Below, in pieces: positions 44,074-52,717 of a stretch of DNA of 64,000 nucleotides; positions within the stretch are counted from its first letter, which is position 1; every line of letters starts with the position of its first letter. The notes under the pieces are model-generated. The model saw only the letters and a list, made by a program, of their open reading frames with translations, made no database searches and was not told the DNA's origin. The position numbers were made by a program, and so were the translations under genes. The stretch spans positions 92,162-156,161 of the forward strand of contig CALBCM010000042.1 of assembly GCA_937927235.1 (NCBI GenBank), in the 5' to 3' direction. The DNA comes from an uncultured Johnsonella sp. (GTDB taxonomy: Bacteria > Bacillota > Clostridia > Lachnospirales > Lachnospiraceae).

Positions 44074-47000
44074 TTATTCTGTTTCTTTTATGACTTCGGA
44101 TTCTTTTACCGCCTCCGTTTTCTTTGCTGTTTCTTCTGATTCTTCCGCTTTTTCAGCAGCTTCAGCTTTTAATTCCGCCTCATTTTTATTATCCATAGCA
44201 GACTTTACTTCTTCTTTTGCCTTAATAGCCTTATTAAGCTCTGTGTCAGGCTTTAATTCCTCTTTTGACTCAGCCTCTTTATTAAGCCCCGCTTCAGATT
44301 TTGTTTCCGCTGCCGGTTTATTTAACTCTAAGTCCGATTCAGGCTTAGAATCATTTTTATTTAAGATGTTTTCATCTGAATTAGAAGGCTTTAACTCAAT
44401 GCCTGCTTCCGCCTCCGATTTTTCAGTCTCAGGCTCGGCAGTAAAGGATAAAGTCTTGCTGTGACTGTCTAAGCCTAATTCACTATCTAATCCGAAGTAA
44501 TCTACTGTCTTAAGCTTACTGCTTGAAAAAGCATTTTTAACCGCCTGCTTTATTGCATTGGAAGATAGTGTAGCATGGCTTATAGCATCTATTTTATCAA
44601 TATCTCCCTTCTTCTTGCCCACAAATTTAGGGAATATATTAACCGCATTGTTCCAGAAAGGTGCATTGCTTCCGGATTCTGTACCATTGTCTTCTACACT
44701 TATGATTGCACCTGAAATCTTATTATAGGTTACCTTTACCTTTGCAGCATAGCCGAACATATCAACCATTGCTTCGCCTTCTATTACTTCAGTTTCAGGC
44801 TCAGGCTCAACAGAGCCGCCGCTCTCTCCGACTTCAAACTCACAGACATATGACACATAGCCGTTTACCTTGTTCTTATCTTCAAATACAATGGTATAGC
44901 TGCCCTTACCGGTTGAATCGGTATCCATTATTTCGAGGGTATTTTTAGCGGTATCAAAGTTAAAGTCCACTCCATTAACCAGCTCTTTAGCTTCTTCTCC
45001 AACCCCGAATTTTAAAGACTTAACCTCATATCCCTTATAATTAAGACTGCTGAGGTCAAAGGTTACCCTTGCTCCCTTTCCTGCTTCAAAGCCCGTGTTA
45101 TTGGTTATCTTAGCCTTAGCATTGTTTTTAAGTCTGTTTCCTAGATAAAGGTCAAGATTATCAATAACTACTTTCTTATGGTCGCTGAGCAAGTACGTAA
45201 TTCTTGAGATTTTATGTCCTCCAAGGAGGGCAAAGCGCTTATGCGCCAGCTTGCCGCCCTTACTTCTCATAGCTACCGAAAAGCCGAGCTGTCCTGCGTC
45301 AGTCCATATATTATCAAGCTGTGACAAGCCGTATCTTTTTGCGGTATAGTCCTGATTATCGGCATTTAAAACAACTCCGAGTACGTTTGTGCTTCCATCT
45401 ATTTCAGCCGGAAGTCCCTTGACATTGATTTGATAATCACCGTAAGGACTCTGGTCCTCTACTGAAATATCAAGCTGTGAGGCATCTATATTTAATTCGG
45501 GAGCATTTTCGCTGTACTTAAACTCAGACAGGGTACAATCTCTGTAAAACACCTTGTACACCGGAGATTCTACGGAAGTAACCTCTCTTTTATTTCCGGT
45601 TTGGCTGTCTGTAGCTGTCATGCTTGACACTGCCGGAATAAAAGCATTATGATTTTCCGCACCTACTGCAGCCAGTAATTTAACCTTTGCATACAGCTCC
45701 GCATCAATTTTAACCGGTGTTTTAACTCCGGTGATTTTATAGCTGCTTCCGGATTTATTGCTGTAAACTACATTATTAAATTTGCCATAGTTTTCAGTGG
45801 TAGCTGAGCTTACCGCATCATAGCTTCCCATAAAGGTCAGTGATTTTACTAAAGTAGGAGGCTGACCTATATCCGGATCTCCCTTTTCCGGAAAAGGAAC
45901 TTTTCCGGGCATTAATTCACCAAAGTAAAAGTAAGCATAAGGTATATCCGCTACTCCGTAAACATCACCGCTAAGCTTCTGCTCATCTTCCACATAATAA
46001 TATACCTGATGTGCATGAGGATTATCTACTAAAACTGCCTTATCCTTTACATTTTTACCTTTTACTATAAGCTCCGGGCTTGGATTTGAAAATTCATATT
46101 TTTTATAGTAATAAGTATGCGGCTTGCCGTCAACTATGATGTCGAGTACCTCCATATTGGTTTCGGCAGGAGCCTCCGGGGTCGGCAATGCAGCCTTGAC
46201 TGCAAGCTTAATAGCATTTGACGATTTTGTAGCTCCAGCTATTGCATCAACCGTATCCACTGTTTCTCTAGTTTTTCCGGGCATATTTTTAAATATGCCG
46301 ACTGCAAGTGACCAGAAGCCCTTATCATGAGGTGTACGAGGTACAGTGCCATTGTCTTCAACCTCTATTATTTCGCCAGTTTTAGCATTATATTTTACCT
46401 TAACCTTAGCCGTATATCTATAATCCTCTACCTGTGCTTCCCCTGTTCTTGTCTCAATTTCTCCTTCTTCTTCGACTTTTACAAACTTAAATGTAATCCA
46501 TACATAGCCATTTCCTTCACTTATCTTATAGTCAGGAAAATCTATTTTAAATATACTTGCCTTCTTGCTTAATTTGGTTTTTAAACTATCTCCAGCTTTA
46601 TTCAATGCTTTAACTGTGAATGTAGACTCATTCCAGTTTTTATACCTCTCAGGAATTTCGACATTTCTGATAATAAGACGTCCCTGTCTCTCTTTAAGTT
46701 CTTGTGCATCTATTGTTATTTCTGTAACCTTTATGCCGCCATCATAAAGCCCTATACTCGCAGGCATTTGAACCTCAGGGTCCTCAACCGTAATATTAAA
46801 ACTCTTTTCCAAGGTTTTACCGCTCTTGTTATAGCTTATTTTTATAGACTTTGTTCCCTTATCCGCCATAGTAAACTGATAATTATTATCAGGCTCTGAA
46901 CTGAATCCAGCTTTTTTACATTCCTCCCAGTTTGCAAAATGGACGTTATTGCCTTTTTGTGTAACAGCCTTTATTAAAAGGTTATTTATATCAAGATTAT

Positions 47001-48750
47001 CACCTATATAATATGATGTTTTGATATTTTTACTATCAATCTCAAAGGAAGCTATTTCTGAGGTATCATTTTTAGTCTCAACTATTACAACATAGGTTTC
47101 AAAGCCCCAGAAATCAAAGCCTTCATGAGGTACTGTTTTAAGATTGAAGCTCCAGCGTCCAAGAGTAGCATCGTATACGCCCTGTATCAGCTTCTTTTCA
47201 TTATCATAAATTGACATTTCCTTAATCTTGCCCTTAGATTCAACAGTATAACGCCAGTTATCATTATTAAGAGTAATCTTATGCTCGCTGCCGTCCTCAT
47301 AACTTATAGTTATATGTGTAGGATATTTCTTTGTTTTTTCCAGTACAGTTTCAACTTCGGTCGGTATACTGATAATTGAAGCCTCATTTTTAAATTCTAC
47401 TTTAAGTCTTTTTCCGATTTCAGGAAGCACACTGCCATGCTCAGGTTCAGTTTTTATATCATAGTCGCCAAACTCATTATATCCAACTTCTTTTACCTGT
47501 CCATCCTTTAAATGAACCTTAAACACTGTACCTGAAAGGTCAAGATTTTTTTGTATTGTCGTACTTGCTGGTCTCTTAACAAATTCCATATAGTCTATTT
47601 TTTGTTCCTTGCTGTCGTTATTAAACTTCTTTGACCTGTCAAGTGCATTGTCTACAGCACTTAAATGCCCTCTTACAGTTTCTGTAGCACCGCTTATACT
47701 GTCATAAACGCCTCTTCTGGCATTAATCTGATTTTTAATTTCTTCAGTATCTGACATACCTTTAAGCGTTTTGAGTGCTATCTCTCTCCTTTCAGTATAA
47801 ACAGTCGCATTATCATCAGCATATACTACAGATTCAGCTTTTTCTATCTTCCCGTCTTTAATTACCACTTTAACTATATTTGGACCGCTTTTAACAAGAT
47901 ACCTGCCCCAAGTTGCTGTTCCATACCAAATTCCGTCAGCAAGACCTGCTTTATTCGTTTCCGGTTCTTTGGGCTCATGCGGCTTTTGTGGCTCATGCGG
48001 TTTTTCAGGCACCTGTGGTTTTTGTGGCTCATGCGGTTTTTCAGGTACCTGTGGTCTCTGTGGCTTCTCAGGCACCTGTGGTCTCTGTGGTTTTTCAGGC
48101 TTATTGGGATATGAACCGCCACTTGAGCCAGAGCCTCCCCTTGAACGTGATACAATTACAGTCGCATCATTTTTCTTGTCTACAGATTTTTTAGTCGAGA
48201 AACCTTTATTTTCTTTAAATTGCACTTTACCATTGTCATCTATCCAACGTCCTTCACCATCAACTTTAAACCCATCAGGAGTGATTCTATTTGTATACAT
48301 ACTGCCATACTCACTGTCACTCTTACTTTCAAAATAATAACAATATCCATCTATCCACTGCCATCCGGTCAGCATCTTACCCTGTGTCGCATCAGAATCC
48401 ACATTATTAAAGAAATACCACTTTCCATTAGAGGTTTGATACCATCCGGTATGCATGTTCCCGGCAGTTCCTTCTTCTTTAGTGTCGAAATAATAATAGC
48501 TTCCGTCTATCTTCTGCCATTTTATAAGCATATTTCCACTTAATAAATCAAGGAAGTACCAGCCTGAATCAGTATGTATCCATCCGGTTTTTGCCTGGTT
48601 GCTTTCATCGTAGAATTTCCAGTTTCCATCTTTCAATTCCCATTTTCCCTTTACGATATCCGAAGCAGCTTCTGTAGTAGTATTGCCAAAAGAAACTGCT
48701 GCTATGAGAGCAAATAATAATACCGCTCCCTTACCTTTTATCTTCTTCAT
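44074..48750 (-). CDS. Secreted cell-wall-bound multi-FMN-binding surface protein
   Basis: 1558 residues from the ATG at 48750 (AAGGTG upstream). Signal peptide at about 1-28. Four to five choline/glucan-binding-type repeats follow (30-180; GW, WYF and YYF aromatic motifs), then a Gly/Ser stretch and a Pro-rich repeat linker (205-266). The remainder carries FMN_bind-like units with D-x-x-x-x-A-T motifs: DSISGAT at 350-356, DAIAGAT at 835-841 and DAISHAT at 1388-1394. A similar DAVSSAT is at 978-984 inside a Tp47-like region. An Ig-like domain lies at about 560-660 and a Glu/Lys-rich tail ends the protein. In FMN_bind domains the Thr is the site to which ApbE attaches FMN. The protein is probably anchored by its N-terminal repeats and may carry electrons outside the cell (inference). 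Confidence 0.85.
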   Translation of the reverse strand: MKKIKGKGAVLLFALIAAVSFGNTTTEAASDIVKGKWELKDGNWKFYDESNQAKTGWIHTDSGWYFLDLLSGNMLIKWQKIDGSYYYFDTKEEGTAGNMHTGWYQTSNGKWYFFNNVDSDATQGKMLTGWQWIDGYCYYFESKSDSEYGSMYTNRITPDGFKVDGEGRWIDDNGKVQFKENKGFSTKKSVDKKNDATVIVSRSRGGSGSSGGSYPNKPEKPQRPQVPEKPQRPQVPEKPHEPQKPQVPEKPHEPQKPHEPKEPETNKAGLADGIWYGTATWGRYLVKSGPNIVKVVIKDGKIEKAESVVYADDNATVYTERREIALKTLKGMSDTEEIKNQINARRGVYDSISGATETVRGHLSAVDNALDRSKKFNNDSKEQKIDYMEFVKRPASTTIQKNLDLSGTVFKVHLKDGQVKEVGYNEFGDYDIKTEPEHGSVLPEIGKRLKVEFKNEASIISIPTEVETVLEKTKKYPTHITISYEDGSEHKITLNNDNWRYTVESKGKIKEMSIYDNEKKLIQGVYDATLGRWSFNLKTVPHEGFDFWGFETYVVIVETKNDTSEIASFEIDSKNIKTSYYIGDNLDINNLLIKAVTQKGNNVHFANWEECKKAGFSSEPDNNYQFTMADKGTKSIKISYNKSGKTLEKSFNITVEDPEVQMPASIGLYDGGIKVTEITIDAQELKERQGRLIIRNVEIPERYKNWNESTFTVKALNKAGDSLKTKLSKKASIFKIDFPDYKISEGNGYVWITFKFVKVEEEGEIETRTGEAQVEDYRYTAKVKVKYNAKTGEIIEVEDNGTVPRTPHDKGFWSLAVGIFKNMPGKTRETVDTVDAIAGATKSSNAIKLAVKAALPTPEAPAETNMEVLDIIVDGKPHTYYYKKYEFSNPSPELIVKGKNVKDKAVLVDNPHAHQVYYYVEDEQKLSGDVYGVADIPYAYFYFGELMPGKVPFPEKGDPDIGQPPTLVKSLTFMGSYDAVSSATTENYGKFNNVVYSNKSGSSYKITGVKTPVKIDAELYAKVKLLAAVGAENHNAFIPAVSSMTATDSQTGNKREVTSVESPVYKVFYRDCTLSEFKYSENAPELNIDASQLDISVEDQSPYGDYQINVKGLPAEIDGSTNVLGVVLNADNQDYTAKRYGLSQLDNIWTDAGQLGFSVAMRSKGGKLAHKRFALLGGHKISRITYLLSDHKKVVIDNLDLYLGNRLKNNAKAKITNNTGFEAGKGARVTFDLSSLNYKGYEVKSLKFGVGEEAKELVNGVDFNFDTAKNTLEIMDTDSTGKGSYTIVFEDKNKVNGYVSYVCEFEVGESGGSVEPEPETEVIEGEAMVDMFGYAAKVKVTYNKISGAIISVEDNGTESGSNAPFWNNAVNIFPKFVGKKKGDIDKIDAISHATLSSNAIKQAVKNAFSSSKLKTVDYFGLDSELGLDSHSKTLSFTAEPETEKSEAEAGIELKPSNSDENILNKNDSKPESDLELNKPAAETKSEAGLNKEAESKEELKPDTELNKAIKAKEEVKSAMDNKNEAELKAEAAEKAEESEETAKKTEAVKESEVIKETE

Positions 48751-48840
48751 TAAAACACCTTGTATAATGAATTCATAGGAAAATTCACTACACATTTTCC
48801 TTTCTTGATCATTTTCTACATAATCATTTGTAGACGCTGC

Positions 48841-48927
48841 GGATTAGTTATTTCACCTATGGCGGCTTCCCTATAAGCTGATCGTTTCCATTGGAGGCTA
48901 TAACCACAGCTCTATGTTTAGTTGTTA
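48841..48927 (-). ncRNA. Candidate structured 5' leader of the surface flavoprotein, class unknown
   Basis: On the minus strand GCTGTGG (about 48903-48909 region) can pair with CCGCAGC (about 48836-48842), and GGTTAT with ATAAC next to it, enclosing about 50 bases with AGGGAAGC and CCATAGGTGAAA. A second hairpin (TCTACA/TGTAGA) follows. The layout is leader-like. No known riboswitch class fits well; a cobalamin core was considered and rejected. Confidence 0.35.
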
Positions 48928-48965
48928 ATTAGTTAGATAACGCATGACGTTTTATATATAGCAAG

Positions 48966-49018
48966 AATACAGTGAACTACCCATTGTCTAAAGCCAATGG
49001 ACTTCCTGCTTCTTAGAC
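48966..49018 (-). ncRNA. Remnant of a TnpB guide-RNA (omega/reRNA) scaffold
   Basis: The minus strand reads AGGAAGT, then a CCATTG/CAATGG hairpin (48981-49000), then GGGTAGTTCACTG. A stem between AGGAAG and GTAGTTC is the usual 3' end of IS200/IS605 TnpB guide RNAs. It follows the TnpB C-terminal coding remnant directly. Confidence 0.5.
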
Positions 49019-49112
49019 CTAGTATTCTACTATCTCCACAGGCGTTAATTCGGGCAGTTCCTGCCCTATTTCCTTCTTTATCTACCTTAACTCCCCGCTT
49101 AAAGTCAGTGAG
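49019..49112 (-). pseudogene. TnpB C-terminal tail remnant (IS200/IS605 family)
   Basis: One frame ends with GQELPELTPVEIVEY and a stop; the other frame reads VDKEGNRAGTARINACGD. Both are typical of the C-terminal tails of IS200/IS605 TnpB proteins. The frame is closed by a stop upstream, and no RuvC, zinc-finger or N-terminal region is present. The element is a dead end fragment. The rest of the 48796-49858 gap, from about 49120 on, is AT-rich with no gene or strong promoter seen. Confidence 0.6.
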
Positions 49113-49858
49113 ATTGCAGTAAAATTATTTCAAAACGACTTTCCTCCTTTCTTCTATAAAAAACCGATAACATGCTTATTAAAACAGAGCGGATATTGGC
49201 AATCTGCTTTGCAACCCGTTTATAAGCTAATTAATGTATCTCCATTTAAAGCTCTATATTTTTGGAGCGCGTACCGGCATGTATCGGCTCAAAAGATTTT
49301 AGATTATTTTTCTTTATATATTTTATATACAATATAATTTACAGAGAATTTTAACTTAATTACATTGTAAAAAAATATTATTATGAATATTATCAACCTA
49401 ACTCTATATTAAACTTATAAACACAAAATCTCAATTTTTATATTAATAATATTTGCAACCATTTTATTTTAAGAACTTAAGAATATTGATACTGTATATA
49501 TACTATGACAGATTTTATATTGTGCCTTTGTACATAAAAATAGGATGTATGTAAAAACTATTTTTCTATATTAATCGAAGGCTTCAGATATCGTGATAAA
49601 AGTCAAAAAAACCTAATCTTATCTAAACAATACTTTTAAAAACCTCTATATAGCATATAAAGTACAATACACATAACCATATGCCATATTATAGAAAACA
49701 ATTCTTAGATACACCCTAACTCCTAGAACTTTCTCCCAATATAAAGGATATTTTTCAATTATATTTCGTCATATTCAGTTCGGCAAGTCGTATAATAACA
49801 TTTTTCCCAAAAAAATTCAAGCTTTTTTAACAGAATTTAATATAGCTTTCGAATAGAA

Positions 49859-50689
49859 TTAACAGCCGGGCTGAATAATCCTCTCCACTGCTCTTGCAGC
49901 TCCATCCTCCTCATTCGAATTAGTAACATAATCCGACACAGCCTTAAGCTCCTTGACGGCGTTGTCCATTGCCACTCCACAGCCCGCAAGCCTAATCATA
50001 TTTATATCGTTATAGCTGTCCCCAATTGCGAGCAGCTCAGACATAGAGCTGTCTAAATATTTGCAAAGCCAGGCAAGCGAGCTGCCTTTGTCTATACCCT
50101 TGGGCAGTATTTCTATAAAGCAGGGCTCTGAGCGGTACACCTCAAGAGAGTCCTTAAGCTTATTTCTTATAGGAGCTTCAATTTTTTCAAGCTTATCAGG
50201 TTCACCCAGCATTAAAAATTTAGGCTCTTTATAAGTGACATAATTTTCAAAATCTTTAACTTCAATTAACTTCATATTATTTATCTTAGAATCCAACTCA
50301 GCAAATTTATTTAATATATTATTGCTTATAAGACAATTTTGCTCTTTATTATATGAGAGTATATCTAAATTATATTCATTTCTAATTTCAAAAATTCTGC
50401 TGTATAAATCTACAGCTATCTCGTTTGAAAACATAGTTTTATTGTTTGAGGCATCTATTATCCTTCCTCCATTAAAGGCAAGCATATAACCCCCATATCT
50501 GCCAAGCTCAAGCTGCTTCGCTACCTGAGAAATCCCAAGCACACATCTTCCGCTTGCAAGTATCAGCCTTACCCCTCTTTTTTGAAGCTCTATAAATACC
50601 TTTTTTGTGGTGCGGCTTATGGTCTTATCATTTTTTACCAGCGTTCCATCCAGGTCAACTGCGACCATATTATATTTATTATTTTCCAT
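49859..50689 (-). CDS. Cof-type HAD-superfamily phosphatase
   Basis: 276 residues. Motif I DLDGTLVKND (about residues 12-21), motif II LILASGR, and motif IV GDSYNDINMIRLAGCGVAMDNA near residue 217-238. The C2 cap between is typical of YidA/YbiV-like phosphatases. Substrate unknown. It is a paralogue of the HAD gene at 4994-5782 with the same architecture. The long AT-rich gap downstream contains the surface-protein upstream region. Confidence 0.88.
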   Translation of the reverse strand: MENNKYNMVAVDLDGTLVKNDKTISRTTKKVFIELQKRGVRLILASGRCVLGISQVAKQLELGRYGGYMLAFNGGRIIDASNNKTMFSNEIAVDLYSRIFEIRNEYNLDILSYNKEQNCLISNNILNKFAELDSKINNMKLIEVKDFENYVTYKEPKFLMLGEPDKLEKIEAPIRNKLKDSLEVYRSEPCFIEILPKGIDKGSSLAWLCKYLDSSMSELLAIGDSYNDINMIRLAGCGVAMDNAVKELKAVSDYVTNSNEEDGAARAVERIIQPGC

Positions 50690-50813
50690 ATTGTTTTATA
50701 CCTGCCTTATGTATTTTTAAATTCAGTGTGAAGCCTTTACTTTCACAGCCTTTTTTGATACAATATTTTTAATTCCTATTAATACAGTATAGAATAGAAA
50801 ACGGAGAATTTAT

Positions 50814-51305
50814 ATGAAAATTTCGACTAAAGGACGTTATGCCCTGCGAATGATGATAGAGTTTGGACTTAACCCCACAAGTACTACAAAAATCAATCAA
50901 GTTGCAAAAAAACAGCATATATCCGAAAAATACCTTGAGCAAATAGCCTCCACTCTTGTCAAAGGCAAGTTTATTACCAGTGTAAGGGGAGCTCAGGGCG
51001 GGTACATGCTTGCTAAAGCCCCTAAAGAGTATACTGTAGGAGATATTCTGCGTTTAACTGAGGGGAGTCTTGCACCAGTGTACTGTCTTGAATCCAATTC
51101 CGAGCCCTGCTGGCAGAATAATGCCTGTGTTTCAAAACGAGTCTTCAAATCCATTGAAGATGCTATCAATAATGTAGTTGATAATATAACTCTGGCAGAC
51201 CTTATAGAAGAAGAAAGGCGCATACTTGAATTTCATTTAAAAGAAGCCTCTACAAAGAATAAAACTATTCAGGAAACAACAGTCAACTCCGGCGACAGTC
51301 AATAA
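50814..51305 (+). CDS. Rrf2-family regulator (IscR/CymR group) with Fe-S cysteines
   Basis: 163 residues. N-terminal winged helix MKISTKGRYALRMMIEF with HISEKYLEQIASTLVKGKFITSVRGAQGGY. A cysteine triplet with spacing C-x(7)-C-x(5)-C (YCLESNSEPCWQNNAC, about residues 93-107) fits an iron-sulfur-binding Rrf2 regulator, with spacing slightly different from E. coli IscR. It could control cysteine, iron-sulfur or redox genes such as cysK or the Mrp carrier, but no target is proven. It stands alone with a bidirectional terminator downstream. Confidence 0.92.
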   Translation: MKISTKGRYALRMMIEFGLNPTSTTKINQVAKKQHISEKYLEQIASTLVKGKFITSVRGAQGGYMLAKAPKEYTVGDILRLTEGSLAPVYCLESNSEPCWQNNACVSKRVFKSIEDAINNVVDNITLADLIEEERRILEFHLKEASTKNKTIQETTVNSGDSQ

Positions 51306-51310
51306 AAGCC

Positions 51311-51365
51311 ATAAAAATAGTTTAGTATGCAGCTTATAGAAACTAACATCCTAAACTATTTTTAT
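51311..51365. terminator. Bidirectional terminator between rrf2 and tolC-like genes
   Basis: A perfect 15-bp stem (51311-51325 with 51351-51365) with A/T tracts on both sides serves the convergent Rrf2 gene (plus) and TolC-like gene (minus). Confidence 0.85.
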
Positions 51366-51440
51366 TGCTGCCTGTTAAAGTAAGGTCTGCCTTACATGTC
51401 TGTGCAACAAATAAAAATCCGTAATCTGCTTTGCTTAAGG

Positions 51441-52685
51441 TTACTCCTTACCTTCCATATCAATAGATACATTGCCTGCAACAGCATCATCATATTCAAA
51501 AACGGCAAGACTTAAATCAAGCTTTGCAGATTTAAGTGCTGAGTTTTTTTGTATAAAGCTTAAACTTTCACTCATATACTGCGGCTCTGAAATCGCTCCC
51601 ACTTTCTTTTTTACTTCTGCCGCATTTTTATTAAGCTCGGCGCTTTGAGCTGCAATTTCAGCAGCCTGACAGGCATTTCTTGCAGATAATACCTTTTGAT
51701 GAAGCTCATTAAGCTTTATTTTAAGCTTGCCTTCCTGGTCCTCTACATTAAGCCGCTTTGCTCTATAGCTGCCTACAGAATCCTTAATACTCTCATTTCT
51801 TCCCTCTATTAAGGTATAATTATTTCCTATCGCTTTTACTATGTCCATTTCCGGATTCATAGCATCAATATGTGCCAAATCCGGCTCCGGAATATCTCCT
51901 ATCACAGGATTGGCTTCAGGCTGCCAGCCGCATAGGATTATAAGTGAGCGTCTGAGCTGTTCTTTACTGACCAGAAGCTTGTCAAGCTGAGCGGCAGCCG
52001 ACTCCACCTCCGTCTTGGCTTTTATATAGTCGGCATTAGTTGAAGCCCCTGCTTTAAGCATAGCCTCGGCAGCCGACATAAGGCTTTTATTCAAGCTGAT
52101 AAGCTCATTAAGGCTTGCTTCCTGAGCTTCTGCATTTTTATACGAAATCATAAGCAGCTTCACAGAGCTTGACATCTGATGCTGTGCCTTTCTAATTGAA
52201 TTATTGCTTGAATTTATAGGCTTGGCAAGAGTTTCTCTGGTCTTATTCATATTTAAAATCATAGAATTAAAGGCTGCAATCTGTCCCTTGTATACATAAT
52301 AATTCTCTATGTCCTTTTCTTCCTTCGCCATATCTACAAGGGCTTCCATAGTTTTTTTAGCTGATTTTAAATCATTTATATTGGTGAGTATATCCTCTGA
52401 AGACTTATTATAATTATCCCAGGCAAAGGATACGCTCGGATTAAAATTTTTAACCAAATCATCTATCTCATCATAATTCAGATTATTATCCATAAGTGCC
52501 GCCCAGGCTTCTTCGCTGTAGCCGTTTAACTGTGCCTGAGTTTTTTGTGAGGGCACCGGGCTGTCAGCCTCCTTTGCAGTATAAGCATAAGTGCTTATAT
52601 GACAGCAGATTGCAAAGGCTAAGCCTGCTGCAGTGAAAAATGCTGCAAGCTGTACTCTGTTTTTTAATAAATCCTTTTTAATCAT
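51441..52685 (-). CDS. TolC-like coiled-coil secreted protein, downstream paralogue
   Basis: 414 residues. Signal peptide at about 1-35 (AFFTAAGLAFAICCHISTYAYT). The mature part is long alpha-helical coiled coil in two similar halves, with KAGASTNADYIKAKTEVESAAAQLDKLL in the first and VGAISEPQYMSESLSFIQKNSALKSAKLDLSLAVFEYD in the second. These match the paired helical hairpins of TolC-family proteins. The domain count equals a TolC monomer without a clear beta-barrel. Starts 33 bases after the first paralogue and shares the EIDD/EIPG segment near the N-terminus. Role in a Gram-positive envelope is unclear. Confidence 0.75.
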   Translation of the reverse strand: MIKKDLLKNRVQLAAFFTAAGLAFAICCHISTYAYTAKEADSPVPSQKTQAQLNGYSEEAWAALMDNNLNYDEIDDLVKNFNPSVSFAWDNYNKSSEDILTNINDLKSAKKTMEALVDMAKEEKDIENYYVYKGQIAAFNSMILNMNKTRETLAKPINSSNNSIRKAQHQMSSSVKLLMISYKNAEAQEASLNELISLNKSLMSAAEAMLKAGASTNADYIKAKTEVESAAAQLDKLLVSKEQLRRSLIILCGWQPEANPVIGDIPEPDLAHIDAMNPEMDIVKAIGNNYTLIEGRNESIKDSVGSYRAKRLNVEDQEGKLKIKLNELHQKVLSARNACQAAEIAAQSAELNKNAAEVKKKVGAISEPQYMSESLSFIQKNSALKSAKLDLSLAVFEYDDAVAGNVSIDMEGKE

Positions 52686-52717
52686 ATTATTTCACCTTAG
52701 TCTGACTGCATTATTTA

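Noticed and set aside
47960..48105. Regular short DNA repeats suggestive of a CRISPR array
   Set aside because: The repeats are in frame with the Pro-Lys-Pro linker of the surface protein, have no unique spacers of constant length, and no cas genes are present.
47969..48337. Plus-strand reading frame rich in Cys-Gly repeats
   Set aside because: It is the antisense shadow of the Pro-rich linker of the surface protein; the repeat period follows the minus-strand proline codons and there is no ribosome site.
48836..48927. Cobalamin riboswitch core
   Set aside because: AGGGAA and GGTGAAAT are present but their spacing and the rest of the B12-box and kissing-loop sequences do not fit.
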